Assembly (NCBI RefSeq): GCF_021147775.1
Contig: NZ_JAGTPK010000030.1
Span: forward strand, 1 to 64,000
DNA: 64,000 nt
From: Pseudomonas californiensis
GTDB taxonomy: Bacteria > Pseudomonadota > Gammaproteobacteria > Pseudomonadales > Pseudomonadaceae
Direction: 5' to 3'
The notes under the pieces are model-generated. The model did not search any database. It worked only from the letters and a program-made list of their open reading frames with translations, and was not told where the DNA came from. How positions within the stretch are numbered: position 1 is the stretch's first letter; the number at the start of each line of letters is the position of its first letter. Below, piece after piece: positions 8,083-17,174 of this stretch. The position numbers were made by a program, and so were the translations under genes.

Positions 8083-9336
8083 ATGAGTCAACTGGACGTT
8101 GTTTCTCAAAAAACCGAAGCGTTGAATACCCGCGCGACAGACAAGCCCCCGGATCACGCTTTGCGGACCTTGCTTATTCTCAGCCTGCTGATGGCATTCG
8201 CCTCTATCTCGACCGACTTGTACCTGCCAGCCATGCCTGAGATGGCGCAGGCACTCAACATAAGTGCCGGCACCCTGCAATTCACCGTTACGGGCTACCT
8301 CATCGGGTTCAGCGCAGGACAGTTGTTCTGGGGGCCAATCAGTGATCGCTTCGGACGGAAATTACCTGTCGCCATTGGGTTGATACTTTTCATCACAGGA
8401 TCGGCAGGCTGCGCAATGGCCACAGATGGCACCCAGATTATTATCTGGCGCGTCGTTCAAGCACTGGGGGCATGCGCAAACGTAGTGTTAGCGCGCGCGA
8501 TGGTAAGAGACATTTATGAAGGCCGAGAGGCGGCTCAGAAAATGTCTACGCTTATGACCATCATGGCCATAGCCCCGCTCGCTGGACCTACCCTGGGTGG
8601 ACAGATTTTACGATTCGGCTCATGGCAGGCAATTTTCTGGAGCCTGGTGCTGATAGCCGTCGTAACACTGATCAGCCTATCCATGCTGCCGGAAACGCTT
8701 CCACGACAACGGCGCAGCCCTGCCTCGCTCAATCAGATCGTCAAACGATATGGCAGTTTCTTTCGTGATAGTCGCTTCTTGAGTTATACGGCCGCCGGTG
8801 CGTTTTTTTATGCTGGCACGTTCGCTTACATCGCCGCCTCCCCCTTTGCATACATCACGTATTACCACATATCTCCGCAGTTTTACGGCCTGATATTTGC
8901 GGGAGGAATTATCGGCATGATGGTCACTGCACAAATTAACGCCAGGCTGCTACAGCGCTACGATACTGAAACAATGCTGCGGCTGGGGGCGTTAGTATCG
9001 GCCTGCGCAGGCTTGATACTGGTCGTGAATACCTGGGCAGACTGGGGTGGACTACCCTTGATGATTTTCGCTTGCCTGCTCTTCGTCGCGGCGACAGGAC
9101 TGGTGTTGGCCAACTCGGTAGCGGGCGCATTGAATTGCTTTCCAGATGCCAGTGGCTCGGCCTCTGCATTGGTCGGCGCGCTGCAATATGGCTCGGCCAT
9201 GCTTGGATCGGCAGCGGTAGCATTTTTCGCGAATGGCTCTGCGCTGCCATTGGGTTCTGTTGTGGCAGTCTGCGGTACAGGTTGTCTGCTTTGCGCATTG
9301 TCGGTGCCCAGAGCCTCAGCCCCGGGCCTTGAATAA
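8083..9336 (+). CDS. Bcr/CflA-family MFS drug efflux pump
   Basis: About 417 aa with 12 predicted membrane helices. MFS motif A (GPISDRFGRKLP) lies in the loop after helix 2, the TDLYLPAMPEM segment typical of the Bcr/CflA subgroup (DHA1) follows helix 1, and RAMVRDIYEG stands in the helix 4-5 loop. It probably exports a toxic small molecule in exchange for protons across the inner membrane. The ATG at 8083 lies 13 bases after AGGAG; an in-frame ATG at 8047 is an alternative start. It is divergent from the cupin/CMD pair across 190 bases, so it may belong to the same response. Confidence 0.88.
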   Translation: MSQLDVVSQKTEALNTRATDKPPDHALRTLLILSLLMAFASISTDLYLPAMPEMAQALNISAGTLQFTVTGYLIGFSAGQLFWGPISDRFGRKLPVAIGLILFITGSAGCAMATDGTQIIIWRVVQALGACANVVLARAMVRDIYEGREAAQKMSTLMTIMAIAPLAGPTLGGQILRFGSWQAIFWSLVLIAVVTLISLSMLPETLPRQRRSPASLNQIVKRYGSFFRDSRFLSYTAAGAFFYAGTFAYIAASPFAYITYYHISPQFYGLIFAGGIIGMMVTAQINARLLQRYDTETMLRLGALVSACAGLILVVNTWADWGGLPLMIFACLLFVAATGLVLANSVAGALNCFPDASGSASALVGALQYGSAMLGSAAVAFFANGSALPLGSVVAVCGTGCLLCALSVPRASAPGLE

Positions 9337-9399
9337 GATGAGTTTATCTCCTCCCGGAATGGTTTGAACGAATGAATGGGCAGCACGCCTTCATTGAGG

Positions 9400-9424
9400 A
9401 AGAACTGCCCTTCGGACAGCTCTT
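9400..9424 (-). terminator. hairpin downstream of the SDR gene
   Basis: Read on the minus strand, an 11-bp stem with two G-U pairs and a 3-nt loop (AAGAGCTGTCC / GGGCAGTTCTT) is followed by TCCTC. It starts 10 bases after the SDR stop codon, as expected of an intrinsic terminator, although the T-run is weak. It would also meet transcripts coming from the efflux gene. Confidence 0.55.
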
Positions 9425-9433
9425 AGCCTGGGC

Positions 9434-10171
9434 TCAGTCACGGTTATTCATAATCTCGAACATCGCGTCTCCCATCTGACGAGTCTTTATGGAAATACCG
9501 ACCAGAATCTCCTCTTTACCCGCTGCGAGCTGCTCAATGGTCTCATCGGCAAAGTCATCAGCTGACACCATCATGTGGCTTACCGCGCCCGCGCTGCGAG
9601 TACCGCCACCGAGCCCGGTATCGACTAATGGCGGAGCAACTTCAATGACGCGGACATTAGAAGACTTCAGTTGATGCCTCAGGCTCAGCGTAAAGGAATG
9701 AATAGCCGCCTTGGTTGCGCAATACACCGGCACGTCAGCCATGGGCGAGAATGCCAGGCCAGAGCTGATATTGATTATGTACGCCTTTTCTTGCTGTTTT
9801 AAGCTTGGCAGTAGTTCCGCAATCAAGTGGACAGGAGCCGTGAAGTTAACGGCGACCTCTGCATCGAGCGTATCCATACGCGGGTCGCTGTTGAAATCAC
9901 GTTGGTTTTGAACGCCAGCGTTGTTGATCAAAACGTTGAGGCTCGGGTGGTTGGCTTTGAGCCATTCCACCAGCGCACCACGACTATCAGTGTCAGCCAC
10001 ATCACAAACACGTGTGATCAGCGTCGAAACATTATCTTTAGCGCGGGCCAACATCGCCTCATTACGGCCGCAAATAATCACATTATTATTTTGAGCGAGA
10101 TGTTTGGCGAGAGAGAAGCCGATGCCCGAGGCACCGCCAGTGATCAGAATGGTATTGCCGCTGAGTTTCAT
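9434..10171 (-). CDS. short-chain dehydrogenase/reductase (DltE-like)
   Basis: A classical SDR of 245 aa: cofactor motif TGGASGIG (about 10-17), NNAG (about 86-89), the catalytic Ser in INISSG and the Y-x3-K pair (YCATK, about 150-154). An early CGRNE segment after beta-2 suggests NADP preference (inference). It is closest in character to the DltE/short-chain oxidoreductases that reduce carbonyls of unknown identity. A good AGGAAG stands before the ATG. It lies downstream of the frameshifted LysR gene on the same strand, about 300 bases away. Confidence 0.85.
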   Translation of the reverse strand: MKLSGNTILITGGASGIGFSLAKHLAQNNNVIICGRNEAMLARAKDNVSTLITRVCDVADTDSRGALVEWLKANHPSLNVLINNAGVQNQRDFNSDPRMDTLDAEVAVNFTAPVHLIAELLPSLKQQEKAYIINISSGLAFSPMADVPVYCATKAAIHSFTLSLRHQLKSSNVRVIEVAPPLVDTGLGGGTRSAGAVSHMMVSADDFADETIEQLAAGKEEILVGISIKTRQMGDAMFEIMNNRD

Positions 10172-10467
10172 GAGAGCTTCCTACGTTCAGTAAGAAGGTG
10201 CGCTGCACGAAAAGAGGAATCCGCAGGCACACCTTCGCAACCGGCAAGCCGGGAAGGTGTCGCGGATACCCTTTCGGGAGGAGTTGACGTCCCAAGGAAC
10301 GTTGACCGGGCTACCATCCGGCCTGCACTCTTTCGACACGCAATTTTTAGCAAGCTTTTGTGCGAATCACAACCCGTGCCGTTACCTGCGGCTGATAAAA
10401 CAAAAGTGAAACCCAGTTTCATCCACGCTGTGTCAACGCATCCAAGGTCATGCATGTGCGGTGTCAG
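10172..10467. other. intergenic stretch between SDR and LysR genes
   Basis: About 300 bases between the SDR start and the restored end of the LysR gene, both on the minus strand. It must contain the SDR promoter. Overlapping open frames occur on both strands, but none shows a recognisable domain or ribosome site, and I see no strong hairpin. Confidence 0.4.
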
Positions 10468-11389
10468 CTAGGTCTGAGGCGCCTGGCTTTCCAGAATCTT
10501 TGGAAGCTCCAGTGCCAGCAGATCAATAGCCAGCCGTGATCGTAATGGAAGGTGCTGAGCATCAGGCCACACAACGTTGCACTCCATCACCGCCCGGGGT
10601 CGCCCCCCCCCAAATCTCGACCAGTTCATTACGTTGAATACGCTCTCGAATCAACCAGTACGGAAGCCACGCAATGCCCATGTCTGCGACGGCCGCATCG
10701 GCCACCATTTCGAGATCGTCCAAACGAACGCGAGGACACACAGGAACCTCGACCAACACACCATTCGCGTCGGGAAGCCGCCAAGGAAGTGCCTGACCGT
10801 TACGGCAGTACGGCAGGAGTTCATGACTCGAAAGGCCTGCAAGTGACTCCGGCGTACCACGCAAATCGAGATACGAAGGGGAAGCACACAGCAACTTGGG
10901 TTGGCTGACCAACCGGCGGGCGCGTAACGTGGCTCCATTGCCAAGGCTGCCACTGCGCACTGCAAGGTCGAACCCGTCAGTCACGAGATCTATCTGACGA
11001 TCGCTAAAGCTGAGTTCGAGCTCCAGCCCAGGATGCGCACGAGCAAAGCCCAGTAAAATAGGCGCAACGCAGTACCGCCCAAATAGCACAGGCAGTGACA
11101 CTTTCAACCTGCCGACCACCTCCCGGCGGCCAGTCTCCAGCATGATCTCGCCGACGCGCAATTCCTCCAGGGCTCGAAGGCATTGCTCGTAATACTGTTG
11201 GCCATCTTCGGTAATGCATTGCGTCCTGGTGGTGCGCTTGAACAACTGGACACCCAGCCGCGCCTCCAACCGCGCGATGGACTTACCGACGGCTGAGCGC
11301 GTCAACGACAGCCGTTCGCCAGCCCTGGCGAAACCACCTGCCTCGACAACTTCAACGAACAGTTGCACACCGTCGAACCTATCTCGCAT
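10468..11389 (-). pseudogene. LysR-family regulator with a frameshift in a G9 tract
   Basis: The open frame (275 aa to a stop at 10562) has a complete HTH (SLTRSAVGKSIARLEARLG) and most of an effector domain, but ends in nonsense after VEIWGG. The break falls in a run of nine Gs on the coding strand (10603-10611). With one G fewer the frame continues with NVVWPDAQHLPLRSRLAID and ends at 10468, giving 306 aa and the usual LysR C-terminus. It is therefore a one-base homopolymer frameshift: a real inactivation, a slipped-strand phase switch or a sequencing error. The gene is divergent from the flavodoxin-like gene and probably regulates it or the SDR. Confidence 0.85.
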
Positions 11390-11576
11390 AGCACGCTCTC
11401 AGGCTGAAAATGTAGAACTTATGGAACCACTGACGAGAATAATCGCCAACAATGGGTATTTAATTTCTACTTTATAGTAATCGAGAAACAAGGGCAGAAG
11501 ATTTTCAGACTTCAAGGCACTACGTGTTGGTAGTGAGTTTTTAGCATCCGGCATGTCATGCAAAAAAGGGCGGCAG

Positions 11577-12146
11577 ATGATTATCACGATCGTATATGAC
11601 AGCGGCTATGGACACACCCAACGCGTAGCAGAATGCGTAGTTGACGGCGCGCTGGTGGTTGAAGGAACCGATGTAAAGGCCATTTCTGTCAGTGACGGTT
11701 TTTCTGACTGGGAGCGTCTCGAAAACAGCGACGCGATTATCTTTGGTTCGCCGACCTACAACGGCTTTATCAGCGCAAAGCTGAAGCAGTTTTTTGAAGA
11801 TTCCACCAAGACAGCCTGGGCTCAGCAGAAGTGGCGCAACAAGATCGCCGCCGGCTTCACAAACTCTGGCGCCCAGAACGGAGACAAGCTCAACTCCCTG
11901 ATAGCGATGGCCCTCTTCGCCGCACAGCACGGAATGATCTGGGTTGGCCTGGATTTGATGCCCGGCAACAGCAGCAGCGCCGGCTCCACTGGAGACCTGA
12001 ATCGGCTCGGAAGTTGGCTTGGCGTTATGACACAGGCAGATACAGATCAGCCGCCCGAGCTCTCTCCCCCGGACAGCGACCTACGTACAGCTGAATATTT
12101 TGGTCGCCGTATCGCGCAAATTGCAGCTCGATTCCAACCCGTTTGA
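11577..12146 (+). CDS. flavodoxin-family NAD(P)H reductase
   Basis: About 189 aa with a flavodoxin/WrbA-like fold. The FMN phosphate loop is DSGYGHTQRVAE (residues 8-19), the isoalloxazine-contacting loop is GSPTYNGFISAKLKQF (about 60-75), and the third loop is TNSGAQNGDK. This is the set-up of NAD(P)H:quinone reductases and flavin reductases, which make two-electron reductions of quinones. The ATG at 11577 is preceded by an AAGGG; an upstream ATG at 11553 overlaps it. It heads a four-gene-scale plus-strand unit with the small barrel protein and the alcohol dehydrogenase. Confidence 0.85.
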   Translation: MIITIVYDSGYGHTQRVAECVVDGALVVEGTDVKAISVSDGFSDWERLENSDAIIFGSPTYNGFISAKLKQFFEDSTKTAWAQQKWRNKIAAGFTNSGAQNGDKLNSLIAMALFAAQHGMIWVGLDLMPGNSSSAGSTGDLNRLGSWLGVMTQADTDQPPELSPPDSDLRTAEYFGRRIAQIAARFQPV

Positions 12147-12180
12147 CCCCCTCCCTTATCCTCGATCAAGGAAACAGATC

Positions 12181-12474
12181 ATGAAGCTGCTTTGCCTCGA
12201 CGTCCCACGGCCAGGCGCCACCTTCACCCAATATCAGCCATACATGCAGGCTGAAGTGCGTCATAGCTGGAATCTCTATAAAAACGGCGCCATACGTGAC
12301 ATCTACTTTCGGCAAGATCGGCCCGGCGTCGCGATCATTGCCGAGTTCGAGTCAGTTGAAGCTGCAAAACAGGCGTTGGCAGACTTCCCACTCGCCCGCG
12401 CCGGCCTGATTGACTGGGATGTCATCCCCCTCGGGCCGTTCACCAACTGGGAAGCGCTGTTTGCGGTCGAGTGA
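12181..12474 (+). CDS. small alpha/beta-barrel (muconolactone isomerase-like) protein
   Basis: 97 aa, starting at an ATG with AAGGAA nine bases upstream; a longer frame starting at a TTG overlaps the previous gene and is not supported. The pattern (MKLLCLDVPRPG..., then AIIAEFESVEAAKQALADFPL) is that of the dimeric ferredoxin-like superfamily that includes YCII and muconolactone isomerase-like proteins. No catalytic residue can be assigned. It lies between a flavin reductase and an alcohol dehydrogenase, separated from each by 34 and 90 bases, and is probably co-transcribed. It has no signal peptide. Confidence 0.7.
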   Translation: MKLLCLDVPRPGATFTQYQPYMQAEVRHSWNLYKNGAIRDIYFRQDRPGVAIIAEFESVEAAKQALADFPLARAGLIDWDVIPLGPFTNWEALFAVE

Positions 12475-12564
12475 TTGTCAAGCAAAACCGCAATCTTGAC
12501 TGCAACGAGAGCCCGCACTCAATCCGGAGTGGGCGGCTCCCAGGATAATAACAAGGCGTATTGT

Positions 12565-13614
12565 ATGAAAGTATTGGGCTTCGCAGCTCACTCGGCCACA
12601 GCTTCGCTTGAGCCGTTTTCCTTCGAAAGACGCACCCCGCGAGAGGACGATGTTGTCATCGAAATTTTGTATTGCGGCGTTTGCCACACCGACTTGCATC
12701 TGGCACGCGATCATGGCGGCTATACAACCTATCCCATCGTCCCTGGTCACGAAATCATCGGTCGAATACGCCAGGTCGGCGCACAGGTGACGCGCTTTCG
12801 CGCTGATCAGTTGGTCGGCGTTGGATGCATGGTCGACTCGTGCCAGCAATGCCAGCCCTGCCTGCACGGGTGGGAACAGAACTGCCTGGAGGGATCGACT
12901 TTTACTTACAACAGTAAAGACAGACTCGACGGCAGTGCGACCTTTGGTGGCTATTCGCAAAACATCGTAGTACGGGAGAAATTCGTGCTCGCCCTTCCCG
13001 CCGGCCTTGACCCTGCCGGCGCTGCACCACTGCTTTGCGCAGGCATCACGACGTGGTCACCCTTGCTGCATTGGGGTGTCGGCGCTGGCACCAAGGTCGC
13101 TGTCATCGGTCTTGGTGGGCTCGGTCATATGGCATTGAAGCTGGCAAAGGCTTTGGGCGCAGACGTCAGCCTGTTCACAAGGTCTGAGGGGAAATCGGAG
13201 GATGCAATTCGACTGGGCGCCGACCATGTCGTTGTGTCGAGCGATCCAGAACAGATGGGCGCTGTGACTGGCCAATTCGATGTAATTATCGATACCGTGC
13301 CCTACGATCACGACATCAATCCTTACGTACCTACCCTGGAGCTGGAAGGCGTGTTGGTTTTGGTGGGCTACATGGGCCCACTGTCTACACCGGTAAACGC
13401 CGGCCTGCTGGTCAGCGGTCGAAAGGCTGTTACAGGCTCCTTCATAGGAGGGGTAAAAGAAACCCAGCAAATGCTCGATTTCTGCGGCGAAAAAGGCATC
13501 GTCTCTGACGTCGAAATAATCCCGATTCAAAAGATAGATGAAGCCTTCGACAGGATGTCGAGGAGCGACGTTAAATATCGCTTCGTCATCGAGATGTCAT
13601 CTTTGAGCGTTTAA
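12565..13614 (+). CDS. zinc-dependent alcohol dehydrogenase (YahK/AdhC type aldehyde reductase)
   Basis: 349 aa, the length of E. coli YahK. The catalytic zinc site is CGVCHTDLH with PGHEIIG; the structural zinc site has four cysteines in SCQQCQPCLHGWEQNC; the cofactor fold is GLGGLGHMALKLAKALGADV. This cinnamyl-alcohol-dehydrogenase branch reduces a broad range of aldehydes with NADPH. I chose the ATG at 12565 because the ORF start 30 codons earlier precedes the conserved N-terminus and overlaps the upstream gene's end. With the flavin reductase it suggests a cytosolic counterpart to the periplasmic aldehyde oxidase upstream. Confidence 0.9.
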   Translation: MKVLGFAAHSATASLEPFSFERRTPREDDVVIEILYCGVCHTDLHLARDHGGYTTYPIVPGHEIIGRIRQVGAQVTRFRADQLVGVGCMVDSCQQCQPCLHGWEQNCLEGSTFTYNSKDRLDGSATFGGYSQNIVVREKFVLALPAGLDPAGAAPLLCAGITTWSPLLHWGVGAGTKVAVIGLGGLGHMALKLAKALGADVSLFTRSEGKSEDAIRLGADHVVVSSDPEQMGAVTGQFDVIIDTVPYDHDINPYVPTLELEGVLVLVGYMGPLSTPVNAGLLVSGRKAVTGSFIGGVKETQQMLDFCGEKGIVSDVEIIPIQKIDEAFDRMSRSDVKYRFVIEMSSLSV

Positions 13615-13653
13615 GGAAAAAGCATCTGGGTGATGCCAGCCGCAAACCCAGGC

Positions 13654-13670
13654 AGCTCTGATAAAGAGCT
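13654..13670. terminator. weak hairpin between convergent genes
   Basis: AGCTCT and AGAGCT form a 6-bp stem with a 5-nt loop between the alcohol dehydrogenase and the ABM gene, which converge. No T-run follows, so the call is weak. Confidence 0.25.
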
Positions 13671-13697
13671 CAAGGGCGCTCGATAGAGGCGGCATCG

Positions 13698-14084
13698 TCA
13701 AATCAAATCATGATCTGATGGCTTTGTTGCAAGCGCCACGACGTCTACATCGATCAGTTCCAGAGACTGGACGCTACCTGCTACCGCCGCTTTGTATTGC
13801 CTGAACGACTGGGTCTTTAGATGTGACTGATACCCTTCTTCATCGCGATAAATCTCGACCACAAAGAATCCACCTGGCACATCACGTCGCTCCAACGCAT
13901 AAAAAGCCAGAACGCCCGGTTCCTGGGCGACAGACTCTTCCACCATACGCCTGGAAGCATCCCGATACTGCTCCAACTGCTTGGGGTCTACCTGGATTTG
14001 GGCAATACGAATAAGCAGTGCCCTCCCTTTGTCGCCGGGATCACCTTGAGACACTATTTCTGTGGCGTACGATTTAACAGGCAT
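13698..14084 (-). CDS. cytosolic ABM-domain protein
   Basis: 128 aa with one ABM domain (about 24-118): RIAQIQVDPKQLEQYRDAS, QEPGVLAFYALE and VVEIYRDEEGYQSH. It is a paralogue of the exported protein at 992-1381 but has no signal peptide. Members of this group include quinol monooxygenases that need no cofactor, but many have no proven activity. A GAGGG seven bases upstream supports the start. It follows the amidohydrolase on the same strand by about 50 bases and is likely in its operon. Confidence 0.8.
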   Translation of the reverse strand: MPVKSYATEIVSQGDPGDKGRALLIRIAQIQVDPKQLEQYRDASRRMVEESVAQEPGVLAFYALERRDVPGGFFVVEIYRDEEGYQSHLKTQSFRQYKAAVAGSVQSLELIDVDVVALATKPSDHDLI

Positions 14085-14136
14085 CTCAAACCCTCAATGA
14101 TTTTGGGCATCAGCTTTCACGCGGACAACACCGGAT

Positions 14137-15171
14137 TTAAAGCCCGAATAACTTCTCGGCATTGCCATGGGCAATCAGCGCTTTCTCTGCCTCACTGATT
14201 GGCAGGTTTTCAATAAACGCTCGCGCGCCGTCCAGGCTCTGGTACGGATAGTCGATGGAGTACAGGATGCGCTCAGCCCCCATTAACGAATAAATAAACT
14301 GAAAATGTGGGGCGGTGAGCATCCCGCTCGGCGAAACATAGACATGTTCACGATAGGTCTGAACGATCGGACGGCTTAGACCCGAGGCTTCCTGAGGAAT
14401 CGAATCCTCAAGTCGCTGCAGGAAAAAGGGCACCATTTCCCCCCAGTGTCCGCTGATCACTTGCAGCGAGGGATAGCGATCAAATATACCCGCCAAGAGC
14501 ATACGCACCACCTGAATGCCCGCCTCGTTATGCCAGCCCCACGCAAACATGGATAGCCGAGCACTCAACTCACGGTCGAAGCCACCATAATAAGGAGCTT
14601 GTACCGCAGGCAGAGGCAAACCTGGATGCACATACAACGCCACATTAAGCGCATTGAAAGCATTCAATATCGGGGAATATTGCGGGTCGTCCAGAAAGGT
14701 TTCGCCGGGGCGGCCGTTAATCAAAGCGCCCTTTAAGCCCAGCTGCTTGACCGCCCGCTCCAGCTCGATTGCTGCGGCCTCTGGTGCCTGCCACGGAAGC
14801 GTCGCAAGACCCGAAAAGCGAGCGGGATTGGCATGCGCCGCCTCAGCCAGCTTATCGTTCGCGGTACGGCACAAATCAATGGCCTTTTCCGCTGAGAGCA
14901 TTTGAGGGAACCCGCCATAGGAGAGCACTTGCAGACTGATGCCTGCATCATCCATGTCAGCAAGTCTTGACGCCCCCATATCCAGGCCTTTGCGAGCTGA
15001 CTCAGCAACTGCGATGACATGCGGCCGACTGATATCAGTTTCCGGCCTTAAGCCATCTACGACACGACTGCTCCAACCTGAAAGATAAGGGGCTTGTGTG
15101 CCCACAAGCGCCTGACTAGCAGCGCCCATAGCGGGATCCAGAACGTGTTCTTCCACACAAATCAGTTTCAT
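14137..15171 (-). CDS. amidohydrolase-family protein (ACMSD/dihydroxybenzoate decarboxylase-like)
   Basis: 344 aa with the ACMSD-type amidohydrolase fold. The N-terminal acidic/His motif is VEEH (residues 6-9) in place of HxH, as in 2,3-dihydroxybenzoate and gamma-resorcylate decarboxylases. Later come a metal His in ALYVHPG, another in VISGHWGE and the conserved Asp in YSIDYPY. These point to a metal-dependent non-oxidative decarboxylase or hydratase of an aromatic acid rather than a classical amidase. The start at 15171 has GAGGA at good spacing; a GTG at 15192 is less likely. It lies 29 bases downstream of the DJ-1 gene. Confidence 0.85.
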   Translation of the reverse strand: MKLICVEEHVLDPAMGAASQALVGTQAPYLSGWSSRVVDGLRPETDISRPHVIAVAESARKGLDMGASRLADMDDAGISLQVLSYGGFPQMLSAEKAIDLCRTANDKLAEAAHANPARFSGLATLPWQAPEAAAIELERAVKQLGLKGALINGRPGETFLDDPQYSPILNAFNALNVALYVHPGLPLPAVQAPYYGGFDRELSARLSMFAWGWHNEAGIQVVRMLLAGIFDRYPSLQVISGHWGEMVPFFLQRLEDSIPQEASGLSRPIVQTYREHVYVSPSGMLTAPHFQFIYSLMGAERILYSIDYPYQSLDGARAFIENLPISEAEKALIAHGNAEKLFGL

Positions 15172-15200
15172 ATGTTCTGTCCTCTGTTGCACGTTGATGC

Positions 15201-15899
15201 TTATGACGCCAGCAATGCGTCTCTCAGGGCTTCTCCCAGGCTCGCAGCAGACTGCGGGTTCTGACCCGTGATAAGTCGACCGTCCACAACTACGTTATCT
15301 GCCCAGTTAGGAGCGCTTTGATGAAGCGCTCCACGCGAAACCAAAGTGCTTGCAAGCAAGAAAGGGACGACGTGAGTCGATTGCACCTCGTCTTCTTCTG
15401 CGTCAGTAAATGCAGCCAGGCGTTTGCCTGCCACCAGCAAGGTGCCATCTGCGCGGCGTGCATTCACAAAAGCCGCAGGGCCATGACAGACTGCTGAAAC
15501 AATGCCGCCCGCCCCATCAATCTCACGGATGGCTTTTTGCACAGCCGTGTTGTCGGGAAAATCCCACATCGTGCCGTGTCCGCCGGCGAAAAAAATGGCC
15601 GAATAGCGAGATGGGGCGATATCGTCAATGCTCAGGGTATTGGCCACGGCATGACGAAAAACATTGTCAGCCCAATAGTGAGCGATGACCGGATCAGTCA
15701 TATCCTCCATGCCGTCCAGCGGCGCAGCGCCTCCCAATATGGAGGCGATTTCCACAGTAATCCCTGCTGCTTGTAGCTTTTCTAAAGGATGAGTCACCTC
15801 GGCCAGATTGAAGCCAGTCGGAATTCCAGTAGCCCCCTTTACGGCGTTACTGGTGACCACGAAAAGTACCGGTTTTAGCTTAGTGGCTTGGTTGGACAT
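15201..15899 (-). CDS. DJ-1/PfpI-family protein (Hsp31-like)
   Basis: 232 aa with the type 1 glutamine-amidotransferase-like fold: the nucleophile elbow AVCHGPAAF (Cys and following His), GGHGTMWDFPD in the preceding loop and a conserved N-terminal part (ATGIPTGFNLAEVTHP) that marks the Hsp31/YhbO-like class. Such proteins act as glyoxalases III or deglycases on methylglyoxal-type carbonyls, or as chaperones. The start ATG at 15899 follows TAAGG; 48 codons upstream in the same frame are not conserved in character. It leads a probable operon with the amidohydrolase and ABM genes, divergent from the MDR reductase. Confidence 0.88.
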   Translation of the reverse strand: MSNQATKLKPVLFVVTSNAVKGATGIPTGFNLAEVTHPLEKLQAAGITVEIASILGGAAPLDGMEDMTDPVIAHYWADNVFRHAVANTLSIDDIAPSRYSAIFFAGGHGTMWDFPDNTAVQKAIREIDGAGGIVSAVCHGPAAFVNARRADGTLLVAGKRLAAFTDAEEDEVQSTHVVPFLLASTLVSRGALHQSAPNWADNVVVDGRLITGQNPQSAASLGEALRDALLAS

Positions 15900-16238
15900 A
15901 TCCGTAAACCTTAAGATTGAGTGGTTGGAAACCTTTCCGGGACAGGTGGAAAATACGCCAAAGACTTTAATGTAGAAACCATGGAGACATTGAGGATTAA
16001 TAATCCCATCTCCGCATCCCGACAGGAACCAATCACCTACCAACAGATATGAAATTGCTCTTCAATCCTTGAAGAAGTGGTTCTCCCCGAAAATCTCCAG
16101 CAGCGCCTGGAAGATCTTTTTACATCCTCAGCAACCGCGATTAATTCGGTACAAGAAAATTACTCGATGGTGCCAATAATTGGCCACATGGCCCGTTAGA
16201 GTCGTTTCCACACATTTGCTGGATTATGGAGACGCAGG

Positions 16239-17171
16239 ATGAAACGCATTCAATACGACAGTTACGGTGGGTCTGAAGTGATGCAGCTCAGCGACTTTGA
16301 CCTACCCTCTCCAGGCAAAGGTGAGGTGGCGGTCAGCGTTCAATTCGCCGCGATCAATCCGATTGACTGGAAATTACGCGCCGGGCAAATGAAGATAATT
16401 ACCGGAAAAAAATTTCCTCGTGCAATGGGCATGGATTTCTCCGGAACAATTCTATCGGTTGGCCCCGGCGTCACCCGCTTCAAGCTCGGCGACCCGGTCT
16501 TCGGGCTTGCACGCTTCAAGGAAAGCGGTGCGTTTGGCCACGCGGTCGTCACCAAGGAAGCTTTTTTAGCGCTTAAGCCTGACGAGGTCTCCTTCGAAGA
16601 TGCGGCGTGCCTGGGCACACCGGGTGTAACCGCCTGGAATGGACTGATAGACAAGGCCAAGCTCCAACACGGCCAGCATGTTTTCATAAACGGATGTATG
16701 GGGGCTGTTGGAGAAGCGGCCGTGCAAATAGCAGTGATGCATGGCGCTGTCGTTTCGGGCAGTTGCAGCGCCAAAGACATACCGCGTGCAAGATCGTTGG
16801 GTGTGCAGACAGTTTATGATTATCGCAATACACAGGTTTCGAGTATTGCCACCCGCTTCGACGTGGTTTACGACACCGCGGCGACGATACCGGTTTCGAC
16901 AGGCGTTTCGATGTTGCGTAAAGGTGGAGTGTTTTTGGATCTGAACCCAGGCCCCGGCAAGTTCATTCGAGCTTTTTTTGATCGTCGGCTCAAACCAGTC
17001 ATTGGATCGCCGCGCCCCGAAATTCTGGATAAGCTTGCCAAAGCTGCCAGTCAGAGTAGCTTCAAGCTCCCCATAGGAAAAACTGTTCCCCTGAGCGCCG
17101 CTATTCAACTGATAGTGGAACTTGAAAAAGGTCTGAAAGCCGGCGGTAAAGGCGTCATCGCGATGGAGTAG
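16239..17171 (+). CDS. zinc-independent MDR oxidoreductase (quinone reductase-like)
   Basis: 310 aa: GroES-like N-terminus (AINPIDWKLRAGQM, GMDFSGTILSVG) and a Rossmann domain with GCMGAVGEAAVQIA, a variant of the AxxGxVG loop of NADPH quinone oxidoreductases. No zinc-binding cysteines are present. Close relatives reduce quinones or alpha,beta-unsaturated carbonyls. The ATG is preceded by GGAG. Its stop is followed by the WYL regulator after 3 bases, so the two are one unit, and it is divergent from the DJ-1 operon. Confidence 0.88.
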   Translation: MKRIQYDSYGGSEVMQLSDFDLPSPGKGEVAVSVQFAAINPIDWKLRAGQMKIITGKKFPRAMGMDFSGTILSVGPGVTRFKLGDPVFGLARFKESGAFGHAVVTKEAFLALKPDEVSFEDAACLGTPGVTAWNGLIDKAKLQHGQHVFINGCMGAVGEAAVQIAVMHGAVVSGSCSAKDIPRARSLGVQTVYDYRNTQVSSIATRFDVVYDTAATIPVSTGVSMLRKGGVFLDLNPGPGKFIRAFFDRRLKPVIGSPRPEILDKLAKAASQSSFKLPIGKTVPLSAAIQLIVELEKGLKAGGKGVIAME

Positions 17172-17174
17172 GAA

